Assembly (NCBI RefSeq): GCF_037975245.1
Contig: NC_092581.1
Span: forward strand, 15,997,303-16,061,302
Direction of reading: 5' to 3'
Source: Apostichopus japonicus
Taxonomy: Eukaryota > Echinodermata > Holothuroidea > Aspidochirotida > Stichopodidae
DNA length: 64,000 nt
The translations under genes were made by a program, and so were the position numbers. Numbering within the stretch: the first letter of the stretch is position 1; each line of letters begins with the position of its first letter. Shown in pieces: positions 10,882 through 21,931 of the stretch. A model generated the notes under the pieces. That model was not told the DNA's origin. It made no database searches and worked only from the letters and a program-made list of their open reading frames with translations.

Positions 10882-13800
10882 CTGTTGTGAAACAATGCCA
10901 AAGTAATACGATTAGGGACAAATAATACAATAACCGGAAGGAAAAAAAAAAGGTAAAAGTACATGGCTTCACAAAAAGTAAAAGCAGAAGTCTAAACCAA
11001 GAAAAAATGCCAGAATACTCATGATGTGGCTTAAACAGGTGCATTTTAATGCAGCTTAAATGTTGATTTGTATGCTGGTGTAAGGGTTGGTTGGTTTGCC
11101 TGGCCTTGCCTTGCCTACGGAAGGTGTTTTAGGCACCTGTTGTAAAACAATAACATAAATTATTACACTACGGCAAAACATTAGAGACAAAGAACACGTT
11201 CACAGTACCACTCTTTACATCGACTGAGCACGGATGTAAATGTCGTAAGACCTGTTTGGTTTACCAGATATTCTAGACTGAGCACAGTGACAGTGCAGTT
11301 TACTGTCAAAAAACAAAGTCAGTTTAAGAGTGAAGTAAATGTTGTCATGATTTAGATGTGATAGATGTCAGTTTATCAGTAAAAAGGAAGCAAATTATTG
11401 AAGTCCACAGAAGGAGGGGCGGTATTCTACACGATCAGACCGTCCTCGTAATGGGTTCTTCTGAGTAAACTTAAATGAATAAAGTGTAAAGACGATTACT
11501 TGACAAACACGATTCCATTGCCATTCTGCCATAGGTACATACCGCCATACCTTTCCCCCATAGGTTTCGAGCCTTGTGGCGGAAAGGCTTGAGAACTATG
11601 GCAGAAAGGTACATTTTAGGAATGTATTTTACACAGGAATGTATCGGTGAAACTTTCTTCAAATGTGACAGTTCGCTGGATAGACTGAATTATAGTTTAG
11701 ACAAGATTGGGGAATAGATACAGTCTTTAATGTACATGTTGATTGAATAGTTTTAATTGTAAGATCGTAATCTTGAGTCGATACACTAACTTCAAATATA
11801 TCAGGTTGAATAAACCAAATTAATTTAGGGTTGATTGTCTATTAAAAAGACTGATTCTGATAGTCCATTTAAATGACCGATTTTGTGGATTTTGCGGGCC
11901 TATAGGTAGTGTGAAGCGAAGCAATGTACAGTGCATATAGGCCTACAGTGCACCCAGAATAAATGGGCTCTTTCCGCCATACAAAAGTGCTTTACCCCTA
12001 TCGCGGTAACATGGCTGAATGGCACTTTTTCTGTGGCGGAAAGAGCACATTTTCTATGGCGGAACGTACCGATGGCGGAATGACACTGCCCCCCAACAAA
12101 AACACCCTAAACTAGAAAACTAGTACTCACTTGGAAGGTATGTTTGTTGCCTGATATCATGCCCTGTAGTACCTCTGGCGTGATCACCACCTGGGTGGGC
12201 GCTGACGTTTCACCATGTTTGACGGTGATCACCAGACTGTTACCTCCCGTGCTGACTGGGATGTTTTGAATGGTCACTGACTGATTCTTACTCTTCTCGT
12301 CTTCCTTGGGACCACTCTCGTTATCTGCGGTGGATAAAGATCGGTTTCACAACGGGCAAACTATTTCTCCATGCTTAGCCATATTTATGACCACACAAAA
12401 ATTTGTTTTCTTCGAAAATACTCTTTTGTCATTTGACCATTTGTCATTTGTCATTTGACCATTTCCCTGTTGAATAGGTGAAACATACACCCATCCAGTG
12501 GTTGTAATTACCAGAATGAAGATCAAAATCACACAAGATAAAACAAAAAAGCACTGATTCATTCTGCACTTCTTTGGATGAACACTTCATCTGCTAGACA
12601 GTATGACGTAGATATGCAATGATTCTACAATCCTTTAGGAAAATCATGCAACCACTTTGGCATTTTAAATGCGAGAGCTTCATTTAGACATTGGTCACAG
12701 ACAATGTAGAGGAATGTCTTTCACCATGGCCAAGTACAAACCACAACTTAGATCGACCAACAGACCTTTTAATTTCACTCGCTCTCAAAATGCAAAATTT
12801 GTCACCTCATCTATCCTCTCTCCCCTCTTGTCCCAAAGTCCCTGCTGAATGAGATTTTTAGATAAATTTTCTTTCATCATGGCCAAGTATAAACCACTTA
12901 GATTTACCAACAGACCTCTAGATTTACTCCTTCTCAAAAAATCATCTTTCCTCTCTCCCCCCTTCTCCCACTGTCCCTTGTTTGCTGAAAGAGATTTTTA
13001 CATAAATTTTAATAAATTCTGTAACTTTAGCATACCTTTACTCTCTCTAAATGCTTCAGCTGTAGATGTTGAGGTAGCAGGCATGGAACCGGAGGAGCTA
13101 GACTGGGTAAGGTCCAGGGGCATCATGATCTCCTTTCCTTCGTTGATGACCTGAATGGGGTAGGGAGGGGGCGGTCTCTCTTGTAACTGACCCACCTGTA
13201 CGACAAAGTGAAGACAGACGACCAGTGAAGTTGCATCTTTTGTATTTTTGTTTCATACAGAAACAATATTCAATCATGACAAAAACTTATATTGATCCAA
13301 AACTGACACAAAAAAAATTGAGATGTTTGGGAGGTAGAAATATGAAGGTCAGGTGGTAGACCAGAGTGCTGAGAGTGGTTTGGTCACTGAGAGTGGACAG
13401 TGGCAAACATGTTGTGGAGTGCTCTAGGCACGGTACAGCAAGAGTGCATTTGTTGTGGAGAGACAGGTAAAGTGTGACTTGAAGTAAATACAGTATGGTT
13501 ATTGACAGCCAATACCCAAGATAAGTAATTTCAACCCCATTCACATTTTTGGTGCAACTTTCCTTTGGTAAATGAAAAGTTAAATCTATTCTTTGCAAGT
13601 CGTTTCCACTATGTGCATTCTACAAGGTGATATAGAAAACTAGCAGCAAAAAAAAAATTAAAGCCAGAAAATGAAAACGTGCAGTGGTTCCGATGCCCAA
13701 ACATATTCATAGTGTGGTAAGCCATGAATGTTAATATTCATAGAACTTTTGCACACCAATGAGGGATTATCTACTGAGAAATGCAGCAACATATAGAGGA

Positions 13801-16800
13801 AGGTACCAGGAATCAGTTATCATGCATGAATATTTATGAGGTTAAAGTTTATGATCTCATAAGCATGTACTGCATCTATTTACTTACACTGTATACTCAT
13901 TAATATGCATGATAGCCCAACCAAAAACAATAGGGATCATCCACTGAACCTGACCAACATATATTAACGAGGTCAAATTCTATGATCTCATAAGCATGTA
14001 CTGTATCTATGTACTTACACTGCATACTCATTAATATGCATGATACCCCCACCAAAAGCAATAGAGATCATCTACTGTACCTGACCAACATATATACCAA
14101 GTATGACATAAATCACATGGTTCCTTCTTGAGATACCATGTTAACAAGCTACATTAGGGCGTCAAAAACACACAAATATACGCCAACTTGACTGCATAGG
14201 TTCTGATGGATGCAAAGCCTCGAAACCAAAATGAAACAAATTCTACCACAAAAAAAAAATACATTTCCTTTCATACCATCAACCGGAACTCTGAGGGAGG
14301 ATTTCAGAAGGACATTTAAAAAGTTAGACATACTTGCTCTTCTGGTTGCGACGGGGTTTCGTCCTGGGACGAATCCGATTGGTTGTTCATTATGGAGATT
14401 AGGCCGTTCAAACTCGTCAGGAGAGACTTTGCCACCGCGTCAGTGTCCTTCTGTAAGAGAGGAAGATCGGTTTCCTGTATTTTTGGTGCTTTCAGGAACT
14501 TGTGTGTAACTTTCATAGGTTGTTGGGTTTCATTCAGTGTTTGAGAGTCATCATTGGAGACAAACTGATTACTGAGCACAGATTACAGGAATGAAGACAA
14601 TCGCATTGATGCTTGAGATTCAGTCATAAATGAGGTCATTACTTTGATCTTTGCAGTCTCTGCAAAATTTCATCACTCCAGTTGCAATCCTTAGAATAGT
14701 TAACATTAATTATGTGTTCTTTTATCACAGTTTTTTCCCAAAGTACCTTGTGGTCAAGGCATGGTATGACCGGGCTCAGGAACCACCATAAAGGCATTTT
14801 AGACTGTGAATGATTGACTCAGGAAACATGGGTTGACTGTTAGGGTACATAGCTAGTCATAAAAAATATTTACAGAGTTCTCTGGCTGTCGTTATGAACA
14901 TTACAAATGACACCAATAACGATGTTTCGACATCTACTCCCACTTCAGACTGGTGAAAGTTGAAACAAATACACTGCAACCACCCCCCCCCCCCCCAACT
15001 CCAGATCCCTCAAAAACCAAAACATCCAGAAGTATGGCAACTGTTAGTACATAAGAAATTTGCCAAATTGTGATATTCTTTCCAAACAAAGAATCTCTAG
15101 ATAATGATATCAAGATTCTCAACACTATTTATGAAATTTACCTCAGGTTCTGTTTCGTGGCTACAAGAAGCTGCAGTGTCCTGCTTTTGGCCTTCCTGTG
15201 ACTTGCTATGTCCCTTTGAATGACTCTTAAGGCTGTAGTGAGTAGCAAAAGCTTTCTTGCAACCGTCTTCAACACAAACATACGGTTTTTCACCTGCAAT
15301 GAGAACGACAAAGTTATAGAAGATCATTTAACTCGTCTCTTGTGTCACCTGCAAGCATTCAATCTTTCCTTTCTTTAAAACTGGTAAGAAAAAAAACAGA
15401 AAATTTTTGACAATTTCTTTTGGTTCTAGGGTAGTAATGTCTGTGCAGGGTAGGTACAGTATATAGCTCAAGTTTTGATATCCTGAGGTTCCAATCTTTT
15501 GTTGTGGTCAAAAATGTTTTTGTTTGCTCTTTCAAAATATTACTGTAGTTCAAAAATTTTGATTAGATGACCATTTCTTGACATGAGTGTTAAGTGAAGT
15601 GTTCAGGAATATCTGAGTGCGGGGCAGATTTGTGCAGTAGTGTGATCCACGTCCTGGGGGGGGATGTGAGGGTTGGGATGTACCTCTCCCCTTTAAAAAT
15701 TTTTGGCAAATTAGGTATGCTTAGATGGCAAACGGCACTATTTTTTTCCTATTCTGGAGCTAACTTCTGTGTGCAGTATTCACCAATATTTTGGTATAAA
15801 ACGGTAACATTTGTTAAATTAATCATCAAATATAGTGAGATAGGCAGAAATGTTTAAAAATGTTGATTGTGCTGGGCGGCATTCATAACTTGTCTCGGAA
15901 AAAATTCTGATAAAAATGAAAAAAATGCAAACTGTTATTGAACTGGTGTATAAAGCTGTAAATATGCCACCATTTGGTACATTTACCAAAATGTCTTTTT
16001 TCTTATTAATTCGCCAAATGAAGCCAATTACACTCACCTGTATGCGTCCTTATGTGAGTCTTCAAATGATGACTGGCAGCAAAAGCTTTTGAGCAGGTGT
16101 CATATTCACATCTGCAAGGGTTTAAAACGAGCAAAATATTTCTCAGAAAAAGGGGGAAAAAAGGCTAATATTGTTGATTTTTCAAAAGATAATGAAATAA
16201 TCGAAAAATAATCATTCTTGTCTTAGAGCTCCAATCACCACAACTTTCTACTGTAGCTACTGTGAAACAAATCTTCACATTTATCAACCAACTTCTTTGA
16301 AGGGTTGCTCAGAATAAATGATGCGGAAAGCAGAATGCTAAAAAAAGCAAGACAATTTGAAGAGCTACATCTGCAAAGGAACGCCACTCTGTACACTTGG
16401 AACATAATATTTGAATGCTTTTAATCGTAAGCAATATTAATAAAACTTGAAGTTTGTAAAATTTTATCAAAGGTCGACACTCGATGTATAAAATCAATCC
16501 ATACTGCAAATATAGTGAAAAGACTAAAGTGTAAAACTACCAAAAAGGTGTCTTGGTAGGTTAATCATTTCTATAATTTACTTCCCATGCTTCGTTAGCT
16601 TTTGGAAAGTATATGAAATTTTTGGGTAAATTATTGTATTCCCAATATTGGCTCATCTTTTCAAACAAAATTTACTGTTACAAAAGGCACTGTTTTGTTA
16701 CACAATTTTCTGTTTACTAAACGTTCTCAGTTACTCACTGTGCGTTGATAATTGCACAATTTGACAGACACCTACACTGATCCCAAACAAAGGTTACCAT

Positions 16801-19800
16801 TAAACTTTTTGACTAGTTTTACCCTAACCCTCATTTTTATCTTATTGGGCAGACAACTTTGCCGTTCAAAAACATCAACAGAAAGTCCAGGTAGCCAAAG
16901 ATACAACCTGCAAACGTACTTCATAAAAATACACCATATTATTACCACGGCAACCACCTGCTGTTTTGAGGGCGTTACTTGCACATGAAAACATACGTAC
17001 TATGCTACAACGTTTTGAACTGAAGGAATAACATTGAGTTGTTGTGGTTGTATTGAACTAGTACTTTACTCACTTGTACGGTCTTTCACCTGTGTGTGTC
17101 CTGATGTGTTTACGAAGGTCACTCAGAGTAGTGAAGTACTTAGTACAGCCTTCGTTGCTGCAGTTGAATGTTGTGCCAGTGTGCACTCTCCGATGAGCTT
17201 TCAGTCTTCAGAAACAAGACACAGTCAAAATTAAAGTATTAATCAATCATATTAATCAATATGAAGTTCAGGTATTTTTCACTTAGAAATGATGGAAAAG
17301 ATATATATGTATAGCAAGCTTTAGTTTTGATCTTATTGAATTTTACTACATTCCTAGTCCTACCACAAAGTAGGTAAGAGGTGAAGAGCATAAATTCTAC
17401 GTTTTCCGACAGTTGTACTTAATACTGAGTAGTACTGTACAGTGCTAAGAAACATGGAAAGTGTCTAAACATATGAAATGTCGAGAATGGAATTTTATTT
17501 CATGAATTTATTGCTACTTCTAAACCTTTATTGATGACAAAGAATTACAGTAGGAAGATCTACAGTATGTCCTACTTTGATCAATTGCAAATCTTATTTC
17601 ATAAAACTCATAAGGTTTGGTGAACCTGTTGCATACAGTAAAAATATAACAAAAAGTCTTCTTTATATGCTAACCAGTGATAGTATATAGAGCTCTTTAG
17701 TACATATTTTAACATGATCAGCAAATTTCGATCTTTGGGATATCACCCCAATTTTTCTTTTTTCTTTTTTTTTTGCCATTTTAGCATGTCTACTATATCA
17801 AATTTGAAGCAAGTGTCTCTTTGTAAGTACTGTACAGTATATGAGCAAATTACCATTCTTATTAAATGCACTACATTATTTGAGAAAATAGCCAAATTTC
17901 AAACTCAGAAACCGATGAGTAGGCCTACTGTATATCTCATAGTAACAGTAAGTCTGTGTTGTAACTAATCCATCCCTTTATTGTTGGAAAACACTTCAAT
18001 TACAATTTTGATTGATTTATATCAGGCGCGTATCCAGGGTTTTCAAACCCGGGGGCGCGAATTACTATCTAAGCGGAGCGCCACCATCAGTTGGCGCGCA
18101 GCGTACAAGAAAATTTCTTCTTTTGAAACCCCCCAGATCACCGGAAACGGCACTTCTCGGGCTTGAAATGACCAACCAGATGTACACTTTTTGCCTGAGA
18201 ACCAAGTATTTCCTAATAGTTTTTTTTCCATCCACAACCTTTTTGAAGATTGTCAACCCGGCACACATCATGTTCGACCTGATCGCATCTCCTGTGGGTC
18301 TTTGCTTTTGTAGGTGATTCTACGTCGCGGCCCACAATACCCGTCAGCCCCACTTTTCAAGGTTTTAAGCCCCATATTTGTTCACAATTTGAAAATTCAC
18401 ATATCTCATGAATAAACTCACTTCAAAACATACCCATAATCTTGTACAAAATTTCATCTATGGACAACCAATATAGAAAAAACTTCCTTCAACCCCTAGC
18501 AGATCGGTCAAAATTGCACGAGTAGAGGGAAGTGTGATGTAGAATGTTGGTCAGAAATTTTCGAAAATTCAGACACAGTTAATTTATTGGTGTACAATAT
18601 TAAAACCTGTTATAACGGCTATTATAAAACTTGGTTGAAGGAAATGAAAAAAATAGCAGATATTTCCGAAACCGAACACTACACACATAGGCGTAGGAGA
18701 CGCGGCGGCAGTGGCGGAGCTAGGGGTATTGGTCAGGAGTGGCGAGAATGGTCTGAAGGGGCGCTTTCGACAATATCTAAGCGGAGCGCCACCACTGGTT
18801 GGCGCGTAGCGTACAGAAATTTTTTGAGTAAAGATACTCCCTAGATCGCCGGAAATGACCCTTTCCGGGCCTAACTAATTTGCAGATAAACGAAGAATAA
18901 GGTGTCATCGCCAAATTACACCAACAAAATGTGACAAATGTCAATAAGTAGATGAGAGCGCAATAATCTAGAATAAGTAAAAAGTGGTAAAGAGCTGAAA
19001 ATAGGCGCCAGCAGTCCATTTGGGTCGGTCAGGGGGGCATCCGCCCCCCTGATCATATGGATGCTCCGCCACTGCGCGGCGGGGGGTGCAGGCCCTAATT
19101 CGCCATTACTAATGTAAAAGAGAGTTTTGACATAATTGGACCTCCCTGCTTTTTATACATCTACATGAGACATGTCGTTGTTTACATTAGCATCCCGCGG
19201 TATACTGCGCAATTTTAACGGACCGTACCATACATGATGGCATGCGATGTAATAATCGATGCTTGCTTATATGATATTGACATGAACACGTTGAACGCGC
19301 GCTTCGCGCGCGAAAATGTTTGGCTATTTTTTCAGGCAAGTCGGACAGTTTTGAGGCTTTTCATCCTGGAACGTCATTTGCATGCTCACTGATATGATGT
19401 GATATCTGCTGTTTGCGTTACAAATTCGAACAGGCGCGTAGAGAGGAATTTGCCAAGGTAGGGGCGAAGCCTGTAGGCAAATTATCTAAGCGTAGCGCTA
19501 TAAGTTGGCGCAAAGCATACAAGCAAATTTTGGCCGAAAATGTCTCACAGATCGCTGGAAATGACACTTCCCAGGCCTTGTAAGTTGCCTCTAAGCACTT
19601 TCTATTTTGAAATTACTTAGCGATATCATTTAAAAAAATGCTGAATGGGGGGGGGCGGGCGGTCGCCCCATCCCAAAATGAGTCATGTTCCCCGACGACA
19701 CGGTCGAGTTCGAGACCAGCCACAATTGGTTTCATAGCACAATTCTACACACACGTTATGATAGACCATATATAGTATATATATAGATCATTAGTGAGAG

Positions 19801-20975
19801 AGGAAAATGGAAACGTCAAAAAATGGAGTTGTCGGTGTAAGGGGTAGGGTGAGTCACACTTCTACGAAATCATTGATCCGTCACTGGCTACCCTTCAGCG
19901 CTGTAATGATGTCACTCTTCTTCTTTCTCTTCCCGGTGTCTTCGCATTTTGCTTTTTCTCCCTCTTTTTCTCTTTTTTTTTCTCTCTTTCTTCCTTTTTT
20001 TTTCCCTTCCTTCCTCTCCTCCTCTTTTTTCCCCTTTTTTTTCCCTTTTTCTTCTCTTTTTTTCTCTTCTATTTTCTTACCCGGGGTGCGCGCCCCCAAC
20101 GCCCCCCCTGGATACGCACCTGTATATGCACAACATTCAAAACAAGAAAACAAATGCAGAATAATACATGATGAATGGGAACAAAAATAAAAGTGCTGGG
20201 CTTCTTGAAGCAACATGAAAATACTGGCAATAACTACCAGCAACATTGCAAACCTGTACAAAGTGTTGAAAGACTTTTCACATCCATGTTGGGCACAAGA
20301 ATATGGCTTTTCCTTGGTGTGAACTCGAACATGAATTTTCAGGCTGTACGAAGTTAAAAAAGCTTTCCCGCATCCCGTCTCTGAACAAATAAAATTATAT
20401 TCCCCTGTATGTGTTTTTTGATGTGTTTTCAGGTTCCCTGCGGTACTATAAGTGCGCTCGCAACCTTCAAATAGACAATGATATCTGCTAACCTCCTTAG
20501 CTTTGGTGTGGGGATTTTTAGATTCAAGGGTAATTGTTGCACCCTGAATATTGTCTGGCATAAATGCATAGCCTGGGTTTATCTGCATCTGAATTTGATT
20601 AGCTGAGATGGTATGATGAATAAATCCATCAGAAGTCCCAAGTGTTAAAGCAGTACCACCTCCACTTGTCGATGTACTTGTTCCTGGTAAGTCATTGTTA
20701 CTTCCATTACTGTCATTAATGCTAACTGTAACGGTACCGTCGCTTGCAGTGTGTGCTACAGCATTTAAAGTAGTAACTAGGTCTGATCTCGAATATTCGT
20801 TCTCGGAACCTCCCTCAATAAAAACAGATGTCCTATCAAATGTTCCTTCTTCAACATCCATTTCGTCGGCTTCATAGCTACTCCGAATCGCATTAAAACT
20901 TCTGTCAATTTCTGCTTGGATATCCTCCATCCCTTCTCCCGTGGCCGGAGATTCCTTGTCTGTCTCTTCAGCCAT
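9937..20975 (-). CDS. MTF1: MTF1, metal-responsive transcription factor 1 (8 coding exons, 869 aa)
   Basis: Nuclear zinc-sensing transcription factor that binds metal response elements and activates metallothionein and metal-transport genes (family knowledge). Coding exons, high to low: 20975-20254, 17205-17074, 16111-16038, 15293-15142, 14564-14334, 13195-13036, 12324-12131, 10881-9937. All introns are GT-AG and phases close exactly. Six C2H2 fingers span about residues 165-338 ([50 protein letters not shown]), with the conserved GFIHHTIS block before them. The C-terminal half is Pro/Gln/Thr-rich and ends with the Cys cluster [12 protein letters not shown] at about 838-849, the equivalent of the vertebrate metal-sensing cluster. 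The start ATG at 20975 has A at -3 and G at +4. A TTTGCAG at 21018-21024 could be a 5' UTR acceptor. Human MTF1 is 753 aa; the excess is in the C-terminal half. NUP43 is divergent. Confidence 0.95.
11056..11136 (-). CDS. Possible alternative MTF1 last exon (decayed copy of exon 8 start)
   Basis: A second ACAACAG|GTGCCT acceptor lies 255 bp upstream of the real exon 8 acceptor. It reads [10 protein letters not shown] where exon 8 reads [10 protein letters not shown], then continues 16 residues to a TAA. In phase 0 it could splice from exon 7, giving an MTF1 lacking the Pro/Gln region and the Cys cluster. It may be only a decayed local duplication of the exon edge. Confidence 0.4.
   Translation of the reverse strand: MPKTPSVGKARPGKPTNPYTSIQINI
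11490..12090. repeat. MTF1 intron 7 segment with repeated 'ATGGCGGAA' motifs
   Basis: The word ATGGCGGAA or its complement TTCCGCCAT, with close variants, recurs several times between 11520 and 12090 in mixed orientation, usually next to AAGTGC/GCACTT. It looks like a decayed inverted-repeat element in the intron. Confidence 0.4.
12131..12324 (-). CDS. MTF1: MTF1 coding exon 7
   Basis: The acceptor is CCGCAG|ATAACG and the donor TTCCAA|GTGAGT; phase 1 in, 0 out. The frame encodes [20 protein letters not shown], then [20 protein letters not shown], a hydrophobic/Thr activation-domain-like stretch. It closes the phase between exons 6 and 8 exactly. Confidence 0.85.
12719..13012. repeat. Tandem duplication (153-bp period) in MTF1 intron 6
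   Basis: CATGGCCAAGTA occurs at 12725 and 12878, followed in both copies by related text (AAACCAC, CCAACAGACCT, CCTCTCTCCCC, GAGATTTTTA). The second copy ends just short of exon 6. Confidence 0.75.
13036..13195 (-). CDS. MTF1: MTF1 coding exon 6
   Basis: The acceptor is TACAG|GTGGGT and the donor TAAAG|GTATGC (phase 1 out). It encodes [18 protein letters not shown] and a Ser/Thr-rich patch. A second possible donor lies 6 bp upstream within the same GAGAGTAAAG stretch. Confidence 0.8.
13839..14100. repeat. Tandem duplication (131-bp period) in MTF1 intron 5
   Basis: ATGATCTCATAAGCATGTAC occurs at 13851 and 13982, and the following sequence through CTGACCAACATATAT matches between the copies. 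Each copy contains ATTAATATGCATGATA. Confidence 0.85.
14334..14564 (-). CDS. MTF1: MTF1 coding exon 5 (linker after the fingers)
   Basis: Phase 0 to phase 0, 77 codons. The acceptor is AATCAG|TTTGTC and the donor GAGCAA|GTATGT. It is rich in Gln, Ser, Asp and Glu. No motif is recognised; placement rests on phase fit and the position between supported exons. Confidence 0.8.
15142..15293 (-). CDS. MTF1: MTF1 coding exon 4 (finger 6)
   Basis: The acceptor is ATTGCAG|GTGAAA and the donor CCTGAG|GTAAAT. It encodes [20 protein letters not shown] and SLKSHSKGH, the last finger, then a polar linker ending HETEPE. Confidence 0.93.
16038..16111 (-). CDS. MTF1: MTF1 coding exon 3 (finger 5)
   Basis: A 74-bp exon with acceptor CTTGCAG|ATGTGA and donor CATACAG|GTGAGT. 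It encodes [20 protein letters not shown], the fifth finger, then IRTHTG. Its short size suits skipping-sensitive recognition. Confidence 0.93.
17074..17205 (-). CDS. MTF1: MTF1 coding exon 2 (end of finger 3, finger 4)
   Basis: The acceptor is CTGAAG|ACTGAAAGC and the donor TACAA|GTGAGT. It encodes [16 protein letters not shown] followed by finger 4 with [14 protein letters not shown] and a TGERPY linker, matching the vertebrate order. Confidence 0.93.
18023..18165 (+). mobile_element. Left end of a transposon related to the hAT-like MITE
   Basis: It begins CAGGCGCGTATCCAGGG and shares the internal module ATCTAAGCGGAGCGCCACCA and GTTGGCGCG with the elements at 18719 and 63313. A matching right end with opposite orientation (GGATACGCACCTG) is at 20110-20122. 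The flanking 8-mers (ATTTATAT and TATATGCA) do not match, so the pairing is unproven. Confidence 0.55.
18719..19074 (+). mobile_element. hAT-like MITE, 356 bp, with perfect 8-bp target duplication
   Basis: Terminal inverted repeats are CAGTGGCGGAGC and GCTCCGCCACTG. The element is flanked by CGCGGCGG at 18711-18718 and again at 19075-19082, an exact 8-bp target-site duplication as made by hAT transposases. No transposase frame is present, so it is non-autonomous. It lies in MTF1 intron 1. Confidence 0.88.
19431..20122 (+). mobile_element. Second CAGGCGCGTA-type element in MTF1 intron 1
   Basis: It begins CAGGCGCGTAGAGAGG, carries a diverged copy of the ATCTAAGCGTAGCGC module and ends GGATACGCACCTG at 20122, giving imperfect terminal inverted repeats. 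No target duplication is visible (AATTCGAA against TATATGCA). The pyrimidine tract 19952-20080 lies inside it, 130 bp from MTF1 exon 1. Confidence 0.5.
19952..20080 (+). repeat. Polypyrimidine tract (about 130 bp of C/T)
   Basis: Almost only C and T over about 130 bases on the plus strand, that is polypurine on the MTF1 sense strand. It lies close to the exon 1 donor and translates in the read-through frame as Lys/Glu/Arg repeats. Confidence 0.85.
20254..20975 (-). CDS. MTF1: MTF1 coding exon 1 (acidic N-terminus, fingers 1-2, most of 3)
   Basis: Encodes residues 1-240: an acidic and Ser/Thr/Gly-rich leader, the conserved DGFIHHTIS...NPG...NIQGATITL block, fingers 1 and 2 and the first part of finger 3. 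It ends TTGTACAG|GTTTGC in phase 2. The frame happens to stay open for a long way into the intron. Confidence 0.93.
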
Positions 20976-21811
20976 TTTAATGTCGTTTTGCAACAAAACA
21001 CAGAAAGTAATTCTGTCCTGCAAACATGCCTATGCTTAACTGTTAGGCTATTCCGATCCTCCCAACGTAATTCCACTGTGAACTGTGATGTGATCATAGA
21101 GTTCAATGTGTATGGATGTGATTGATACGTTGTTTGCCCTTTAGCCTGCTCGGCTGGTCTCCATATACAAAGTTAGTGCAACTCTTATGTCGTTTCAATG
21201 TACCGGTTTGTAGCTAGCTTTCTTTCTCGAATTGAGGATGTTTTCGAATTTGAAATAGCGGTAAAATGTTTATGGTCATTTTGGTCAAGAAATAAGTTTT
21301 GTTAGCAATAGGAGATATAAACCATGTGAAAGAGGGTATCTTCTCTCTTCTAGTATTGTTTTAACTTGAATTATTTAATTTTGAAAATAAAATTACAACT
21401 GCTTGCCTTATACCTTTTCGTTGTTGTCAGCTGTATGTGGCTGCTTCTGTCATCTAATTTATTATTTCAAACGAGCCAACTGTAGTTCGATTGTTTGAAA
21501 GAAAATACTCAAAATGTCAGTTTTGGAATTAAAAATTTGCGTTAGACATTGGGAATATGAACCACTTATCTAGATTCCATTGTTCGCGTAGCTTCACAGG
21601 GAATGTGATAGCTATGAGATCAGGACATGAGGTTTGTAGCATACATATTCAAAGTTACTATAATATAAGGGTTGCGTGCTGGAAGGTAGCAAGCACATCC
21701 GTAGTCGTTATTTTGCGCGTCTCCCCATTGAAATAGGCGGTCCAGATTTTGGCAGCTAGCTTCATAGTTCATTCATGCATTCAATTTTTCCGCGCCTGAA
21801 CACCAATCATC
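20976..21811. promoter_or_regulatory. Shared divergent promoter region of MTF1 and NUP43
   Basis: 836 bp separate the two start codons, which face away from each other. Promoters and 5' UTRs of both genes must lie here, or partly upstream if 5' UTR introns exist. No TATA box at a sensible distance and no clear metal response element was found. Confidence 0.6.
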
Positions 21812-21931
21812 ATGGCAAGCGTTTTAGTTAAATACATATCAGATAAAGTTTCTTGTGTACGATGGCAGCCCTCTGGGATGCAAGGTCTTCAATCCAGTGA
21901 TACGTTTGTTTCAGGAAGCTGGGATAATGCG
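21812..21931 (+). CDS. NUP43: NUP43 exon 1
   Basis: Encodes residues 1-40 from ATG at 21812 to GATAATGCG|GTAAAA. It includes KYISDKVSCVRWQPSG and ends SGSWDNA, the first propeller blade of the family. Confidence 0.92.

Noticed and set aside
19881-20253. Continuation of the MTF1 exon as true coding sequence
   Set aside because: A good GT donor lies at 20253-20252, the next zinc-finger exon at 17205 joins in phase, and the extension consists of transposon and polypurine sequence.
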